From: Streptococcus oralis subsp. dentisani
Lineage (GTDB): Bacteria > Bacillota > Bacilli > Lactobacillales > Streptococcaceae
Reading direction: 5' to 3'
Length of the DNA: 64,000 nt
Assembly: GCF_007475365.1 (NCBI RefSeq)
Contig: NZ_CP034442.1
Span: forward strand, 186,001-250,000
The first letter of the stretch is position 1; every line of letters starts with the position of its first letter. The notes under the pieces were generated by a model. The model did no database searches. It worked only from the letters and a program-made list of their open reading frames with translations, and was not told where the DNA came from. Position numbers and translations under genes: made by a program. Below, in pieces: positions 53,643 through 64,000 of this stretch.

Positions 53643-53981
53643 ATGTCAAATATTTACGATACTGCAAATGAACTTAGTCGCGGTTTACGCGAATTACCAG
53701 AATACAAGGCGGTTAAGGCGGCAAAAGATGCCATCCAAGCAGATGAACAAGCTAGCAAGATTTTTGCAGACTACCTTGCCTTCCAGCAAGAAATCCAAGT
53801 CATGGCGCAAACTGGACAAATGCCAGATGCCTCTTTCCAAGAAAAGATGCAGTCCTTCAGCAAGCAGATCCAAGAGAACACTCTTTTGTCAGATTTCTTT
53901 GCCAAACAGCAACAATTATCGATTTACCTTTCGGACATTGAAAAAATTGTCTTTGAACCTGTTTCAGAATTGTTGAAATAG
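53643..53981 (+). CDS. YlbF/YmcA family protein (UPF0342-like)
   Basis: 112 aa all-helical protein ([23 protein letters not shown] near 5-27), ATG after AAGGAGAAA. In Bacillus, YlbF and YmcA form a complex that affects RNase Y processing and competence; whether the streptococcal protein does so is unknown. It sits between tyrA and the terminator that splits the aromatic block in two, so it is co-transcribed with the shikimate genes. Confidence 0.85.
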   Translation: MSNIYDTANELSRGLRELPEYKAVKAAKDAIQADEQASKIFADYLAFQQEIQVMAQTGQMPDASFQEKMQSFSKQIQENTLLSDFFAKQQQLSIYLSDIEKIVFEPVSELLK

Positions 53982-53995
53982 TATTTTATCTGTAT

Positions 53996-54030
53996 AAAAG
54001 CCAGAAATTTCAGGAATTTCTGGCTTTTTT
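53996..54030 (+). terminator. Terminator between the YlbF-like gene and aroA
   Basis: AAAGCCAGAAATT / AATTTCTGGCTTT stem, loop TCAGG, then T-run. Divides the aromatic block into two transcription units. Confidence 0.92.
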
Positions 54031-54031
54031 G

Positions 54032-55819
<1,788 letters not shown>

Positions 55820-55823
<4 letters not shown>

Positions 55824-56668
55824 AAATTGCCTATCTAGGTCCTAAGGGATCTTTTTCGCATCACGTTGTGCAGACTGCTTTTCCTAATGAGGAATTACAA
55901 GCCTTTGCCAACATCACAGATGTTATCAAGGCCTATGAACAGGGCGTGGTGGACTATTCAGTGGTACCAGTTGAAAACTCCATTGAGGGAAGTGTACATG
56001 AAAGCTTGGATTACCTTTTTCATCAGGCTCGCATCCAAGCAGTTGCAGAAATCGTTCAGCCCATTCATCAGCAGTTGATGGCAGTTCCAGGTCAGTCAAA
56101 AATTGAGAAGATTTTTTCTCATCCTCAGGCTCTGGCTCAGGGAAAGAAATTCATAGAGGAGCATTATCCAGAAGCCCAGCTTGAAGTGACGGCAAGTACA
56201 GCTTATGCAGCTCGCTTTATTGCTGAACATCCAGACCAACCTTTTGCAGCTATTGCCCCTAGAAACTCAGCTAGTGAGTATGGACTGGAGCTAATTGCCG
56301 AGAATATTCAAGAGATGGAAGCTAATTTTACTCGTTTTTGGGTTTTGGGTGTAGATTTACCATTCATTCCTTTGAATGCCTATTCAGAAAAAATGAGTTT
56401 GGCCTTAACCTTACCGGACAATCTTCCCGGTGCTCTTTACAAGGCACTTTCGACCTTTGCTTGGAGAGGGATTGACTTAACAAAGATTGAAAGTCGCCCT
56501 TTGAAAACAGCCTTGGGAGAATATTTTTTCATTATTGATGTGGATTATAGTGCGAAAGAGCTGGTTCATTTTGCCAGACAAGAACTAGAAGCAATTGGAA
56601 TCCAGTACAAGATACTGGGAACCTACCCTATTTTCACCATAAGGGACCTAGGAAAGGAGAGCCTATGA
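55820..56668 (+). CDS. pheA: Prephenate dehydratase (PheA)
   Basis: 282 aa, monofunctional: no chorismate mutase domain. Catalytic domain with YLGPKGSFSHHVVQTAF near 4-20, VVPVENSIEGSVHESLDYL near 47-65 and NFTRFWVLG (Thr-Arg-Phe catalytic motif) near 168-176; C-terminal ACT domain with ESRPLKTALGEYFFIIDVD near 218-236 for phenylalanine feedback. Overlaps the LCP gene by 4 nt. Confidence 0.96.
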
Positions 56669-57945
56669 GCAAAGAAAGCCCTTTAAGTCATCATGAGCAG
56701 TTACGCTATGACTACCTTTTTAAGAATATTCATTACCTAAATGACAGAGAAAAGAGAGAATTTGACTATTTAAAAAGAAAAATGGACGGTGGATTTCCCT
56801 CTAATGAAGTTGAAAGGGAAAAAAATCTAGGGAAGGACATTGGGATTCCACAGTATTCCAATCAAAGTCGCTCGAATAGACATCAGAAATTTTCCTCTCT
56901 TCCAAAAGTGAAAAAGAAGAAACCAAGAAGATTTTTTAAACGAGTTCTAATTTGGCTTTTACTGTTGGTAACTTGTATGGCTGCGGGCATGATTATTATG
57001 TTCCTTCGAGGTTTCCAGTCGGCAACTACTAGCAATAAGCCAGCTGATGCAAAAGCGGCACAAGTACAGGTGTTTAATGGTCAAGATACTAAAGACGGGG
57101 TGAATATCCTAATCATGGGGACAGATGGTCGGATTGGTCAAAATAGTGCAGAAACTCGCACAGACACGATTATGGTGTTGAATGTTAGTGGTTCGGATAA
57201 GAAAATCAAGCTAGTCAGCTTCATGCGTGACAACCTAGTCTATATTGATGGCTACAGTCAGATTGTGAATGGCAAGAAACAAACGGATAATAAACTCAAC
57301 GTGGCCTATGAACTTGGGGAGCAGGAGGGGCAAAAAGGAGCAGAAATGGTTCGCAAGGTTCTAAAAGACAACTTTGATTTGGACATTAAGTACTATGCTC
57401 TAGTGGATTTTCAGGCCTTCGCAACTGCTATTGATACACTATTTCCTGATGGAGTGACTATAGACGCTAAGTTTTCAACGTTAAATGGCCAGCCTCTAAC
57501 AGAAGCTACAGTTGGAGATGACCTACATGCAACAGAAACGGAATCACCAACTCAAACTATTAAAGTTGGGAAACAGCAGATGAATGGCTCGACCTTGCTC
57601 AATTACGCTCGCTTCCGTGATGATGATGAAGGAGACTATGGTCGTACCAAACGCCAGCAGCAAGTCATGTCAGCTGTTCTTGAGCAAATCAAAGATCCAA
57701 CCAAACTCTTTACAGGATCAGAAGCACTTGGAAAGGTCTTTGGAATGACCTCAACCAATCTACCTTATACCTTCCTGCTGACCAATGGTTTGTCAGTTAT
57801 CGAAGGTGCACAGAATGGTATTGAAAGATTGACAGTGCCAGAACTTGGCGATTGGGTAGATGCTTATGATGTCTACGGAGGACAAGGTCTACTTGTCGAC
57901 CAAAACAAATATCGGACTAAACTCGCCCAAATGGGAATGAGATAA
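56665..57945 (+). CDS. psr: LytR-Cps2A-Psr (LCP) family glycopolymer ligase
   Basis: 426 aa. A long basic cytoplasmic N-terminus (about 85 residues, including VKKKKPRRFFKRV) precedes one transmembrane helix (WLLLLVTCMAAGMIIMF). The extracellular LCP domain contains the usual Arg and Asp residues: ETRTDTIMVLNV near 165-176, VSFMRDNLVYI near 186-196 and LLNYARFRDDDEGDYGRTKRQ near 312-332. LCP enzymes attach wall teichoic acid, capsule or other glycopolymers to peptidoglycan. Its position directly upstream of the LicD cluster is suggestive: it may anchor the polymer that cluster makes. Confidence 0.92.
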   Translation: MSKESPLSHHEQLRYDYLFKNIHYLNDREKREFDYLKRKMDGGFPSNEVEREKNLGKDIGIPQYSNQSRSNRHQKFSSLPKVKKKKPRRFFKRVLIWLLLLVTCMAAGMIIMFLRGFQSATTSNKPADAKAAQVQVFNGQDTKDGVNILIMGTDGRIGQNSAETRTDTIMVLNVSGSDKKIKLVSFMRDNLVYIDGYSQIVNGKKQTDNKLNVAYELGEQEGQKGAEMVRKVLKDNFDLDIKYYALVDFQAFATAIDTLFPDGVTIDAKFSTLNGQPLTEATVGDDLHATETESPTQTIKVGKQQMNGSTLLNYARFRDDDEGDYGRTKRQQQVMSAVLEQIKDPTKLFTGSEALGKVFGMTSTNLPYTFLLTNGLSVIEGAQNGIERLTVPELGDWVDAYDVYGGQGLLVDQNKYRTKLAQMGMR

Positions 57946-57959
57946 GAGGTAGATAAATG

Positions 57960-58012
57960 AAAATCAAAGCTTCATTCACTGGTGAAAAGAGTGGATTGAG
58001 CTTTGATTTTTT
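57960..58012 (+). terminator. Terminator after the LCP gene
   Basis: AAAATCAAAGC / GCTTTGATTTT stem with a structured 29-nt internal part, followed by TT. The A-rich left side could also let it work in reverse. Confidence 0.8.
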
Positions 58013-58044
58013 ACGGTATCTGATGGATTTTTAAGGCTTTTTTA

Positions 58045-58053
58045 TGGTATAAT
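58045..58053 (+). promoter_or_regulatory. Promoter of the LicD cluster
   Basis: Extended -10 TG-G-TATAAT, 39 nt before the first licD start; -35 not evident. No other promoter or terminator was seen between the five genes that follow. Confidence 0.7.
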
Positions 58054-58092
58054 AAAACGATATAACTCGTTATTGGACAGAAGAGGAGAGAC

Positions 58093-58929
58093 ATGAGTGA
58101 TTTGAAAGCGATTCAGGCTCGTAGTCTGGAAATGGCTGAATATTTTGTCGCATTTTGTAAAGAACATGATTTGTTGTGCTATCTCTGTGGAGGGGGTGCA
58201 ATTGGCGCCCTTCGTAATAAGGGTTTCATTCCTTGGGATGATGACTTAGACTTTTTCATGCCACGAAAGGACTATGAAAAATTAGCAGAACTGTGGCCAC
58301 GTTATGCAGATGAGCGTTATTTCTTGTCAAAGAGTAACAAAGATTTTGTAGACCGTAACCTTTTTATTACTATTCGTGATAAAGAAACAACTTGTATCAA
58401 GCCTTATCAGCAGGATTTGGATTTGCCACATGGTTTAGCCTTGGATGTTTTACCTTTGGACTATTATCCTAAAAATCCAGCTGAGCGTAAGAAACAGGTT
58501 CGCTGGGCCTTGATTTATTCCCTTTTTTGCGCCCAAACTATCCCAGAAAAGCATGGTGCAGTCATGAAATGGGGAAGTCGTATCTTACTCGGTTTGACTC
58601 CCAAATCTCTACGCTATCGCATTTGGAAAAAAGCTGAGAAAGAAATGACCAAGTACAATCTAGCTGAGAGCGATGGAATCACGGAATTATGCTCAGGTCC
58701 TGGCTATATGCGAAACAAGTACCCAATCGCATCCTTTGAAGATAATCTCTTCTTGCCATTTGAAGGAACAGAGATGCCCATTCCAGTCGGTTATGATGCC
58801 TATCTCAGAACTGCTTTTGGGGACTATATGACACCACCACCAGCAGACAAGCAAGTACCGCATCATGATGCCATTATAGCAGACATGAACAAGAGCTACA
58901 CAGAGTACAAGGGAGAATACGGAGCATGA
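58093..58929 (+). CDS. LicD family phosphotransferase (first)
   Basis: 278 aa soluble protein, ATG after AGAGGAGAG. LicD signature with nucleotidyltransferase-like Asp residues: GGGAIGALRNKGFIPWDDDLDFFMPRKDYEKL around 33-64, HGLALDVLPLDYYP near 114-127 and the C-terminal YMTPPPADKQVPHHD near 251-265. LicD proteins transfer phosphocholine or other phospho-alditol groups from a CDP-activated donor onto glycans; the donor is not readable. The usual FG-T-LLGAVRH is here CGGGAIGALRN, a small departure. Overlaps the glycosyltransferase gene by 4 nt. Confidence 0.9.
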   Translation: MSDLKAIQARSLEMAEYFVAFCKEHDLLCYLCGGGAIGALRNKGFIPWDDDLDFFMPRKDYEKLAELWPRYADERYFLSKSNKDFVDRNLFITIRDKETTCIKPYQQDLDLPHGLALDVLPLDYYPKNPAERKKQVRWALIYSLFCAQTIPEKHGAVMKWGSRILLGLTPKSLRYRIWKKAEKEMTKYNLAESDGITELCSGPGYMRNKYPIASFEDNLFLPFEGTEMPIPVGYDAYLRTAFGDYMTPPPADKQVPHHDAIIADMNKSYTEYKGEYGA

Positions 58930-59894
58930 TGGGAGAAAAAATTAGCGTCATTGTTCCAGTCTATAATGTAGAAGCCTATCTGGAGCGATGTGTGGAGTCA
59001 ATTCTTCATCAAACTTATACCAATTTTGAACTAATTCTGATCAATGATGGCTCAACTGATTCCAGCGGACAGATCTGTGATCACTTAGCCTCTCAGCATG
59101 AGAATATCAAGATCTATCATCTTGAAAATGCTGGAGTTTCAAATGCGAGAAATACGGGAATCAAGCTGGCGACTGGTGCTTGGATCACCTTTATTGATAG
59201 CGATGATTTCGTTACCCAGGATTACCTAGCTACTTTAGCAAGTGCAGTTGAAGGGGTGAATGTAGGCTTTGTTATTGCTCCTCTGCACCATATTAAAAAC
59301 GGCATTTTGACAGACTTACCTCCTCATTCTGGAAAAAAAGAAATCTGGTCAACAGAAGAAACCATGAAAGAATTATTGATGACCACTAGAACGTCATTTT
59401 TTCCAGTTGCTAAACTGTTTAAGAGAGACCTGCTTGCGGATGAAAAGTTTAATACAAATTATCATCTAGCTGAAGATGCCTTATTTCTAACTGAATTGCT
59501 ACTAAAGACAAGATGTAGTTGTGTGTTTATTGACAAACCAATTTATTATTATGATCATCGTGAGGGAAGTGCGACAACATCTGTTAATCAGCATGTATTT
59601 GACACAATAGAAGTTTATAAGCAAATAATCGCTCAAGTTTCACAAGCCTTTCCTAATTTAAAATACGAATTAAAAAATAGAGAATGTTGGTCGTACATCA
59701 CAGTTTACGATAAAATTATCTTTACTTCATCTGAACAGTATCAAAAGGAGAAAGCTGAGTTGAGGACTTGGATTGTTCAGCATCGACGCGAAATATGGAA
59801 GGATGCTTATTTCACTACTTTTCGCAAGGTAGCGATCCTTTCACTTGTCATTTCTCCATGGCTATATAAGAAAGTTGTTGGATTAAAAAACTAA
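58926..59894 (+). CDS. GT2 family glycosyltransferase
   Basis: 322 aa with the GT-A fold: SVIVPVYNVEAYLERCVESI near 7-26, LILINDGSTDSSGQICD near 37-53 (first Asp), NAGVSNARNTGI near 69-80 and the DxD-like FIDSDDFVTQDYL near 92-104. Cytoplasmic; a short hydrophobic C-terminal helix (AILSLVISPWLY) may touch the membrane. The transferred sugar is unknown. The start is one of two tandem ATGs overlapping the licD stop. Confidence 0.9.
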   Translation: MMGEKISVIVPVYNVEAYLERCVESILHQTYTNFELILINDGSTDSSGQICDHLASQHENIKIYHLENAGVSNARNTGIKLATGAWITFIDSDDFVTQDYLATLASAVEGVNVGFVIAPLHHIKNGILTDLPPHSGKKEIWSTEETMKELLMTTRTSFFPVAKLFKRDLLADEKFNTNYHLAEDALFLTELLLKTRCSCVFIDKPIYYYDHREGSATTSVNQHVFDTIEVYKQIIAQVSQAFPNLKYELKNRECWSYITVYDKIIFTSSEQYQKEKAELRTWIVQHRREIWKDAYFTTFRKVAILSLVISPWLYKKVVGLKN

Positions 59895-59915
59895 TATCAT
59901 GAGAAGGAGTTGAAA

Positions 59916-62075
59916 ATGAATTTTTCAAAAATGGATGAATACTTTGAAAAATCAAAATTATGGATTGCATATCTGTTTGTTTTTATTTCGATTTTAAGTA
60001 TGAGTTCACTAGTTTATAAGGTAGCAAATCCAATCTATAAGGGATTGTCAGCGATTGTTGTACTTTATATTTGCTACACATTGTTGTTTAAGTGGAAACA
60101 GATTACAGTAGATCGTAAATTTCTATCCTTATTTGGACTCCTATCTGGAAGCCATCTACTGTCGGCAGTATTCAATCGCTCTGGACATTTGATTGGAAAT
60201 GTGATTGAAATCCTTTTCATGGTAACCTATGTTTTATTATTTGCCATGTTACAATCGGGTCAGCTTAAAAGATTATTTGACTGGATTGCCTATACGGTTC
60301 AAATTGTATCTTTTTCTTCAGCAATTTTTGCGTTTGGTTTATTGGTAAGTAGAGTCCTTATCCTATTTAAGATTGGCGAACAATCTTATTACTATGGTGT
60401 CATGAATGGACGTCTGTGGGGGATTGTTAATCCTAATGCTAGTGCGATATTTTCATACATTAGCATTATTTTGGCTATATATTTGATCCATAAAGGAAGT
60501 AAATATTCTGTTTATCTAAAACTGAACAATGTGATTCAGTTAGTTTACTTCGCTACGATGCAAAGTCGAGGAGCCTTACTTTCTTTACTTCTCATGATTG
60601 GACTCTATAGTTTCTTTGCTACTAGAGGAAGTATCGTTAAACGATTCCTCACTTTTATAGTTGCTGGTTTGCTTATTACTGCAACCAACATTGGATTAAG
60701 CTATGCAACCTCAATCTATATCGCATCTGAAACTGCGACTGTTTTTGACTTAAACAAAGGACAATCCTACGCTGAGACAGATTCGTCTATCACTAAGAAG
60801 AACGGTGAACTCCATCTAATTGAAACAACACCAAGTGGTAGAACCTATATCTGGAAAAATGCCATCAAGATGGGAAGTGCCAAACCAATTTTTGGTTATG
60901 GTGTACGGAATGTTCCAGATTACTATACAGAATATTTCAGTAAATTTGAGATTCAAAACTCCCTTATTGGTGGGAATTTCCATAATATTTTTGTAACCAT
61001 ATTTGTCAGTTCGGGAGTTCTAGGCTTGGTATCCTTCCTTCTTATATTGGGTTATGTCATCAAGCGCTTTTTAACGTATTTGATTGTTTCCAAGAAAAAT
61101 ACTGATAAATTGATTATGATCCTTTTCTTTGGTATCTTGTTTGGTCAATTATTTGAGAGTCAGATTATGTATTCAACCAACTTTATCAATATCATCTTTT
61201 GGTTGGCAATCGGTTATGGACTAGTGGTTTGCAAACGGGATGAAGGAGTTCGGTATCAAGAAGTAACAGATGTCAGTGAAATTCAACAGATGGAACTTGG
61301 AATCATGGGGTACATTCATGAAGTTTGTCAGAAAATTGGTGCCAAGTATTTCTTAGCATATGGAAGTCTGATTGGTGCGGTTCGCCATAAAGGTTTTATC
61401 CCTTGGGACGATGATATGGATATTTGCATGCTAAGAGAAGACTATGAGAAACTACAAGATTACCTCATCGCTCATCCTGATGAACGTTATGAAGTCATGT
61501 CTTATAAAAATAATCTCAACTATGTCTATCCTTTTATGAAAGTGCAGGATAACCATACCTACTTGCTCGAAGAAGATGTACGAATTGATTCAAATATGGG
61601 AATCTATGTGGATATTTTCCCTGTAGATGGTTATGAAGATGATGCGGACTTTAAAAACAAGATGACGAAACTCATAAAGAAACGTCAATTGAGTTGTTAC
61701 ACTTTTAAAGGAATTACAAATACAAAAAGTCTACTGAATTCTTTGATTCGTTATATTTCTGTTGTCATTTTCTATTTCACAAATACGAATAAGTATGTTG
61801 AGCAAATTGATGAGCTTGCTAAATCTAGAGCAGTTGCTGACTACGAGCAAGTTGATTATTTAATTTACAAGGATATGAATAAGCCAGTTTGGAAACGTGA
61901 GTGGTTAGAACAAGTGATTGTGGGAACATTTGAAGGTAAGGAATTTATGATTCCAAAACACTACCATGAAATTTTGACCTCTGACTACGGAGATTACATG
62001 CAATTGCCCCCTCTTGAACAAAGAGTATCTCACCATGATTTTAAACTGTGGAAAATCACTAAAAGTTCTAAGTAA
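59916..62075 (+). CDS. O-antigen ligase/polymerase-like membrane protein fused to a LicD domain
   Basis: 719 aa from ATG 59916, 6 nt after AAGGAG; a TTG six nt earlier abuts the ribosome binding site. Residues 1-438 carry about 11-12 transmembrane segments and a large outside loop with TPSGRTYIWKNAIKMGSAKP, FGYGVRNV and FHNIFVTIFVSSGVLGL (His356), as in Wzy/WaaL proteins. Residues about 450-719 are a complete LicD domain: AYGSLIGAVRHKGFIPWDDDMD and ending GDYMQLPPLEQRVSHHD. There is no stop or frameshift between them. It would couple glycan polymerisation or ligation to phosphotransfer; substrate unknown. Confidence 0.85.
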   Translation: MNFSKMDEYFEKSKLWIAYLFVFISILSMSSLVYKVANPIYKGLSAIVVLYICYTLLFKWKQITVDRKFLSLFGLLSGSHLLSAVFNRSGHLIGNVIEILFMVTYVLLFAMLQSGQLKRLFDWIAYTVQIVSFSSAIFAFGLLVSRVLILFKIGEQSYYYGVMNGRLWGIVNPNASAIFSYISIILAIYLIHKGSKYSVYLKLNNVIQLVYFATMQSRGALLSLLLMIGLYSFFATRGSIVKRFLTFIVAGLLITATNIGLSYATSIYIASETATVFDLNKGQSYAETDSSITKKNGELHLIETTPSGRTYIWKNAIKMGSAKPIFGYGVRNVPDYYTEYFSKFEIQNSLIGGNFHNIFVTIFVSSGVLGLVSFLLILGYVIKRFLTYLIVSKKNTDKLIMILFFGILFGQLFESQIMYSTNFINIIFWLAIGYGLVVCKRDEGVRYQEVTDVSEIQQMELGIMGYIHEVCQKIGAKYFLAYGSLIGAVRHKGFIPWDDDMDICMLREDYEKLQDYLIAHPDERYEVMSYKNNLNYVYPFMKVQDNHTYLLEEDVRIDSNMGIYVDIFPVDGYEDDADFKNKMTKLIKKRQLSCYTFKGITNTKSLLNSLIRYISVVIFYFTNTNKYVEQIDELAKSRAVADYEQVDYLIYKDMNKPVWKREWLEQVIVGTFEGKEFMIPKHYHEILTSDYGDYMQLPPLEQRVSHHDFKLWKITKSSK

Positions 62076-62132
62076 GCAAATCGCAGTTAAAAATTGTTTA
62101 AAAAATTAGTCAAAATTAGGAGAATAGAAAGT

Positions 62133-62945
62133 ATGTCTGAGAGAGTTTTAAGTCTTGAAGAAATAAAACAAGTGGAGTTGGATATTTTAAAGTATCTACA
62201 TGAACTATGTGAACAGCATCAGATTAAATATTTTATTGATTTTGGAACCTTACTAGGAGCTGTCCGCCATAAAGGATTTATCCCTTGGGATGATGATACG
62301 GATATTTCCTTAGCGCGAGATGAATTTGAAAAGCTTTATAAGGTTTTAAAAAATGAGAATCATCCCTACTACAAATTGATTTCATTTAGAGAAACAAAAG
62401 GCTATCCGTACAGTTATATGCGTGTCCATGATATTAGAACACGTAGAGATGCCAATCTTCTGGACCCGACAGTCGTATTGGGAACTTGCGTTGACATTTT
62501 TCCATACGATGGTGTCGTGACGGAGGAAAGTGATTGTAAGAAAATGAAGCTCTATAAACATTTTGTCCGCCTTTCTTCTTTGAATTTCAAAGGAATTAAA
62601 TCAGAAAATGGGGGGATAAAAAATCTGCCTCGTTATATTGGATCAGCTATTTTTCGCCTAAGTTCTCCACAAACTTGGAATCAAAAATTAGAGAATCTTG
62701 CTTTGAAATATAGTGTAAATCAAGCTACAGATCTTACCTGTACGATATTTGATCCAAGTTGTCCAGAGGGAATCAAAAAAGAATGGCTCTATGATCTGAT
62801 TGATATGCCATACGAAAATATCGTAGTGAAGGCTCCGAGAAAATACCATGAAATTCTTGCCTACGAATTTGGAGCAGACTATATGACTCCACCACCTGTT
62901 GAACAGCAGGTTCCAGGAACTGATAAGAATTATTGGATTGATTAG
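62133..62945 (+). CDS. LicD family phosphotransferase (second stand-alone copy)
   Basis: 270 aa from ATG 62133, with AGGAGAATAGAAAG upstream; 13 earlier in-frame codons are discounted. Signature IKYFIDFGTLLGAVRHKGFI then PWDDDTDISLARDEFEKL around 28-65, VDIFPYDGV near 130-138 and C-terminal YMTPPPVEQQVPGTD. It is closer in sequence style to the LicD domain of the preceding fusion protein than to the first LicD. Donor and acceptor unknown. Confidence 0.9.
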   Translation: MSERVLSLEEIKQVELDILKYLHELCEQHQIKYFIDFGTLLGAVRHKGFIPWDDDTDISLARDEFEKLYKVLKNENHPYYKLISFRETKGYPYSYMRVHDIRTRRDANLLDPTVVLGTCVDIFPYDGVVTEESDCKKMKLYKHFVRLSSLNFKGIKSENGGIKNLPRYIGSAIFRLSSPQTWNQKLENLALKYSVNQATDLTCTIFDPSCPEGIKKEWLYDLIDMPYENIVVKAPRKYHEILAYEFGADYMTPPPVEQQVPGTDKNYWID

Positions 62946-62981
62946 TAAGAGATTGTTTTCATCGAGAAAGGAGTGTTCAAG

Positions 62982-64000
62982 ATGACGAATAAAAAATTAG
63001 TTAAATCAGTCAGTTATGGTTTATTTGCTCTCCTTTTTGTGTTGATTGCTTTATCACAACAAGTTAATGCAGACACCATTACTGCTGGTTCAGGCAATCG
63101 TATCCATTTCATAAATACTAAAGCAAAATCTGGGAGTGATGCTATCCTTCTGGAAAGCAATGGTCATTATGCCTTGATTGATATGGGGGAAGATTATGAC
63201 TTTCCTGATGGGAGTGATCCACGCTATCCAAGTCGTTGGGGAATTTCCATGAGAAATTATCAAGTCTTGGAAGACCGTTTGATTCGCCATCTTGATCAGA
63301 TTGGTGTTAAAAAATTAGATTTTATTATAGGAACTCATGTCCATAGTGACCATATTGGTGGAGCGGACGAAATACTCAATCGATATCAAGTCGGTAAGTT
63401 TTATTTGAAAAAATATTCAGATGATCGGATCACAGCAAACTGGGGACTCTGGGATAATCTTTTTAATTACGATAATGCTTTGAGAGCCGCACAAAAACGA
63501 GGGGTTACTCTTATTCAGAATATTACAGACGAGGATAGTCACTTTAAATTAGGTGATATGGATATCCAACTCTATAATTATAAAAATGAATATGATGCTG
63601 ATGGTAACCTGAAAAAAGTTCGAGATGATAACTCAAACTCAATCGTTTCAGTGGTGACTGTGGCAGGAAAGAGAATCTACCTTGGTGGAGATTTGGATAA
63701 TGCCGAAGGAGCGGAAGATAAGTTAGGTCCAGTTATCGGCAAGGTTGATATGATGAAATGGAATCATCATTATGATGCGACAATTTCAAATACGATTAAT
63801 TTTCTTGAAAACCTATCTCCAAAGATGATTATTCAGACAACTGGTGGTGATATTAATGTTGCTTCAACCAGAGAATATCTCCAAAAGAAAAATATTCAAG
63901 TTCTCAGAGCTTCTAGTCAAACTCAAGACGCTACCGTTTTCGATATTAGTGATAGCGGATTTGCTAATGTTTCTAATCTCTTCCCGGACATCCCTGTAGT
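62982..64000 (+). CDS. Phosphorylcholine esterase-like metallo-beta-lactamase-fold protein (Pce-like), partial
   Basis: First 339 codons, running off the window. ATG after AAAGGAGTG. Signal peptide residues 5-30 ending VNA, predicting secretion. The mature part has the metal-site motif THVHSDHIGGAD (His119, His121, Asp123, His124) and later LGGDLDNAEGAED and WNHHYDA with further ligands. It resembles the catalytic module of pneumococcal Pce/CbpE, which removes phosphorylcholine from teichoic acid. Pce ends in choline-binding repeats; whether this protein does cannot be seen. Last visible gene of the LicD cluster. Confidence 0.88.
   Translation, partial: MTNKKLVKSVSYGLFALLFVLIALSQQVNADTITAGSGNRIHFINTKAKSGSDAILLESNGHYALIDMGEDYDFPDGSDPRYPSRWGISMRNYQVLEDRLIRHLDQIGVKKLDFIIGTHVHSDHIGGADEILNRYQVGKFYLKKYSDDRITANWGLWDNLFNYDNALRAAQKRGVTLIQNITDEDSHFKLGDMDIQLYNYKNEYDADGNLKKVRDDNSNSIVSVVTVAGKRIYLGGDLDNAEGAEDKLGPVIGKVDMMKWNHHYDATISNTINFLENLSPKMIIQTTGGDINVASTREYLQKKNIQVLRASSQTQDATVFDISDSGFANVSNLFPDIPV

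Overview
The window looks like chromosome from a streptococcus of the mitis/oralis/pneumoniae group. The evidence is a low-GC Firmicute style of gene (AGGAGG-type ribosome binding sites, extended -10 promoters of the form TGnTATAAT, rho-independent terminators), a lysine-adding MurE, long runs of genes in an order I recognise from pneumococcus (hprK-lgt, pstSCABB-phoU, murB-potABCD, the aro/tyrA/pheA block ending in an LCP protein), and at the right end LicD proteins next to a phosphorylcholine-esterase-like hydrolase. Species cannot be fixed from the sequence alone. No tRNA, rRNA, prophage, intact insertion sequence or CRISPR array was seen.

Layout. 1-5.3 kb: tail of the pyrophosphatase gene ppaC, a permuted-papain-fold protein, a DUF1803-type protein, a CsbD-like stress protein, murE (minus) divergent from a MurJ/YtgP-type flippase, and a small membrane protein. 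5.4-11.4 kb: a tRNA-modification pair (MnmL/YtqA-like and MnmM/YtqB-like) with a small cysteine-containing protein, a CPA1 Na+/H+ antiporter, a YihY-family membrane protein, and a MarR regulator paired with a B3/B4-domain protein. 11.4-17.7 kb: queA (minus), nagB under a GntR-type operator, a methyltransferase and peptidase E-like gene, rpsU, and hprK-lgt-DUF948-YtxH. 17.7-24 kb: hemW-thioesterase-HAD-membrane protein, then spx-UPF0223-inositol monophosphatase-RsmF-type methyltransferase. 24.1-29.1 kb: the complete high-affinity phosphate system pstS-C-A-B-B-phoU. 29.2-37.3 kb is more accessory: an orphan amino-acid-binding lipoprotein, a MocR regulator, alsD, a YhfC-type membrane protein, a decayed reading frame, a HAD phosphatase with a LacI regulator and palindromic operator, and an MFS transporter divergent from an AraC regulator. 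37.5-45.8 kb: murB-potABCD with a structured segment in front of potA, then an alanine T-box controlling a LURP-one-like gene and alaS. 45.8-47.4 kb: an intracellular alpha-amylase with a maltose-type operator. 47.6-57.9 kb: an rRNA methyltransferase gene leading the shikimate/aromatic amino acid block (aroD, aroE, aroB, aroC, tyrA, ylbF-like; aroA, aroK, pheA, LCP). 58.1 kb to the end: licD - glycosyltransferase - (Wzy-like polymerase/ligase fused to LicD) - licD - Pce-like hydrolase, cut by the window edge.

The most unusual region is the right-hand cell-surface cluster, where three LicD phosphotransferase domains, one fused to a polytopic O-antigen-ligase/polymerase-like protein, sit beside an esterase of the type that strips phosphorylcholine from teichoic acid. 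Other points for follow-up are a structured, uncharacterised RNA segment plus overlapping short reading frame before potA, three genes whose start codon lies exactly 7 nt after an extended -10 box (predicted leaderless mRNAs), and a second PstB whose H-loop histidine is arginine.
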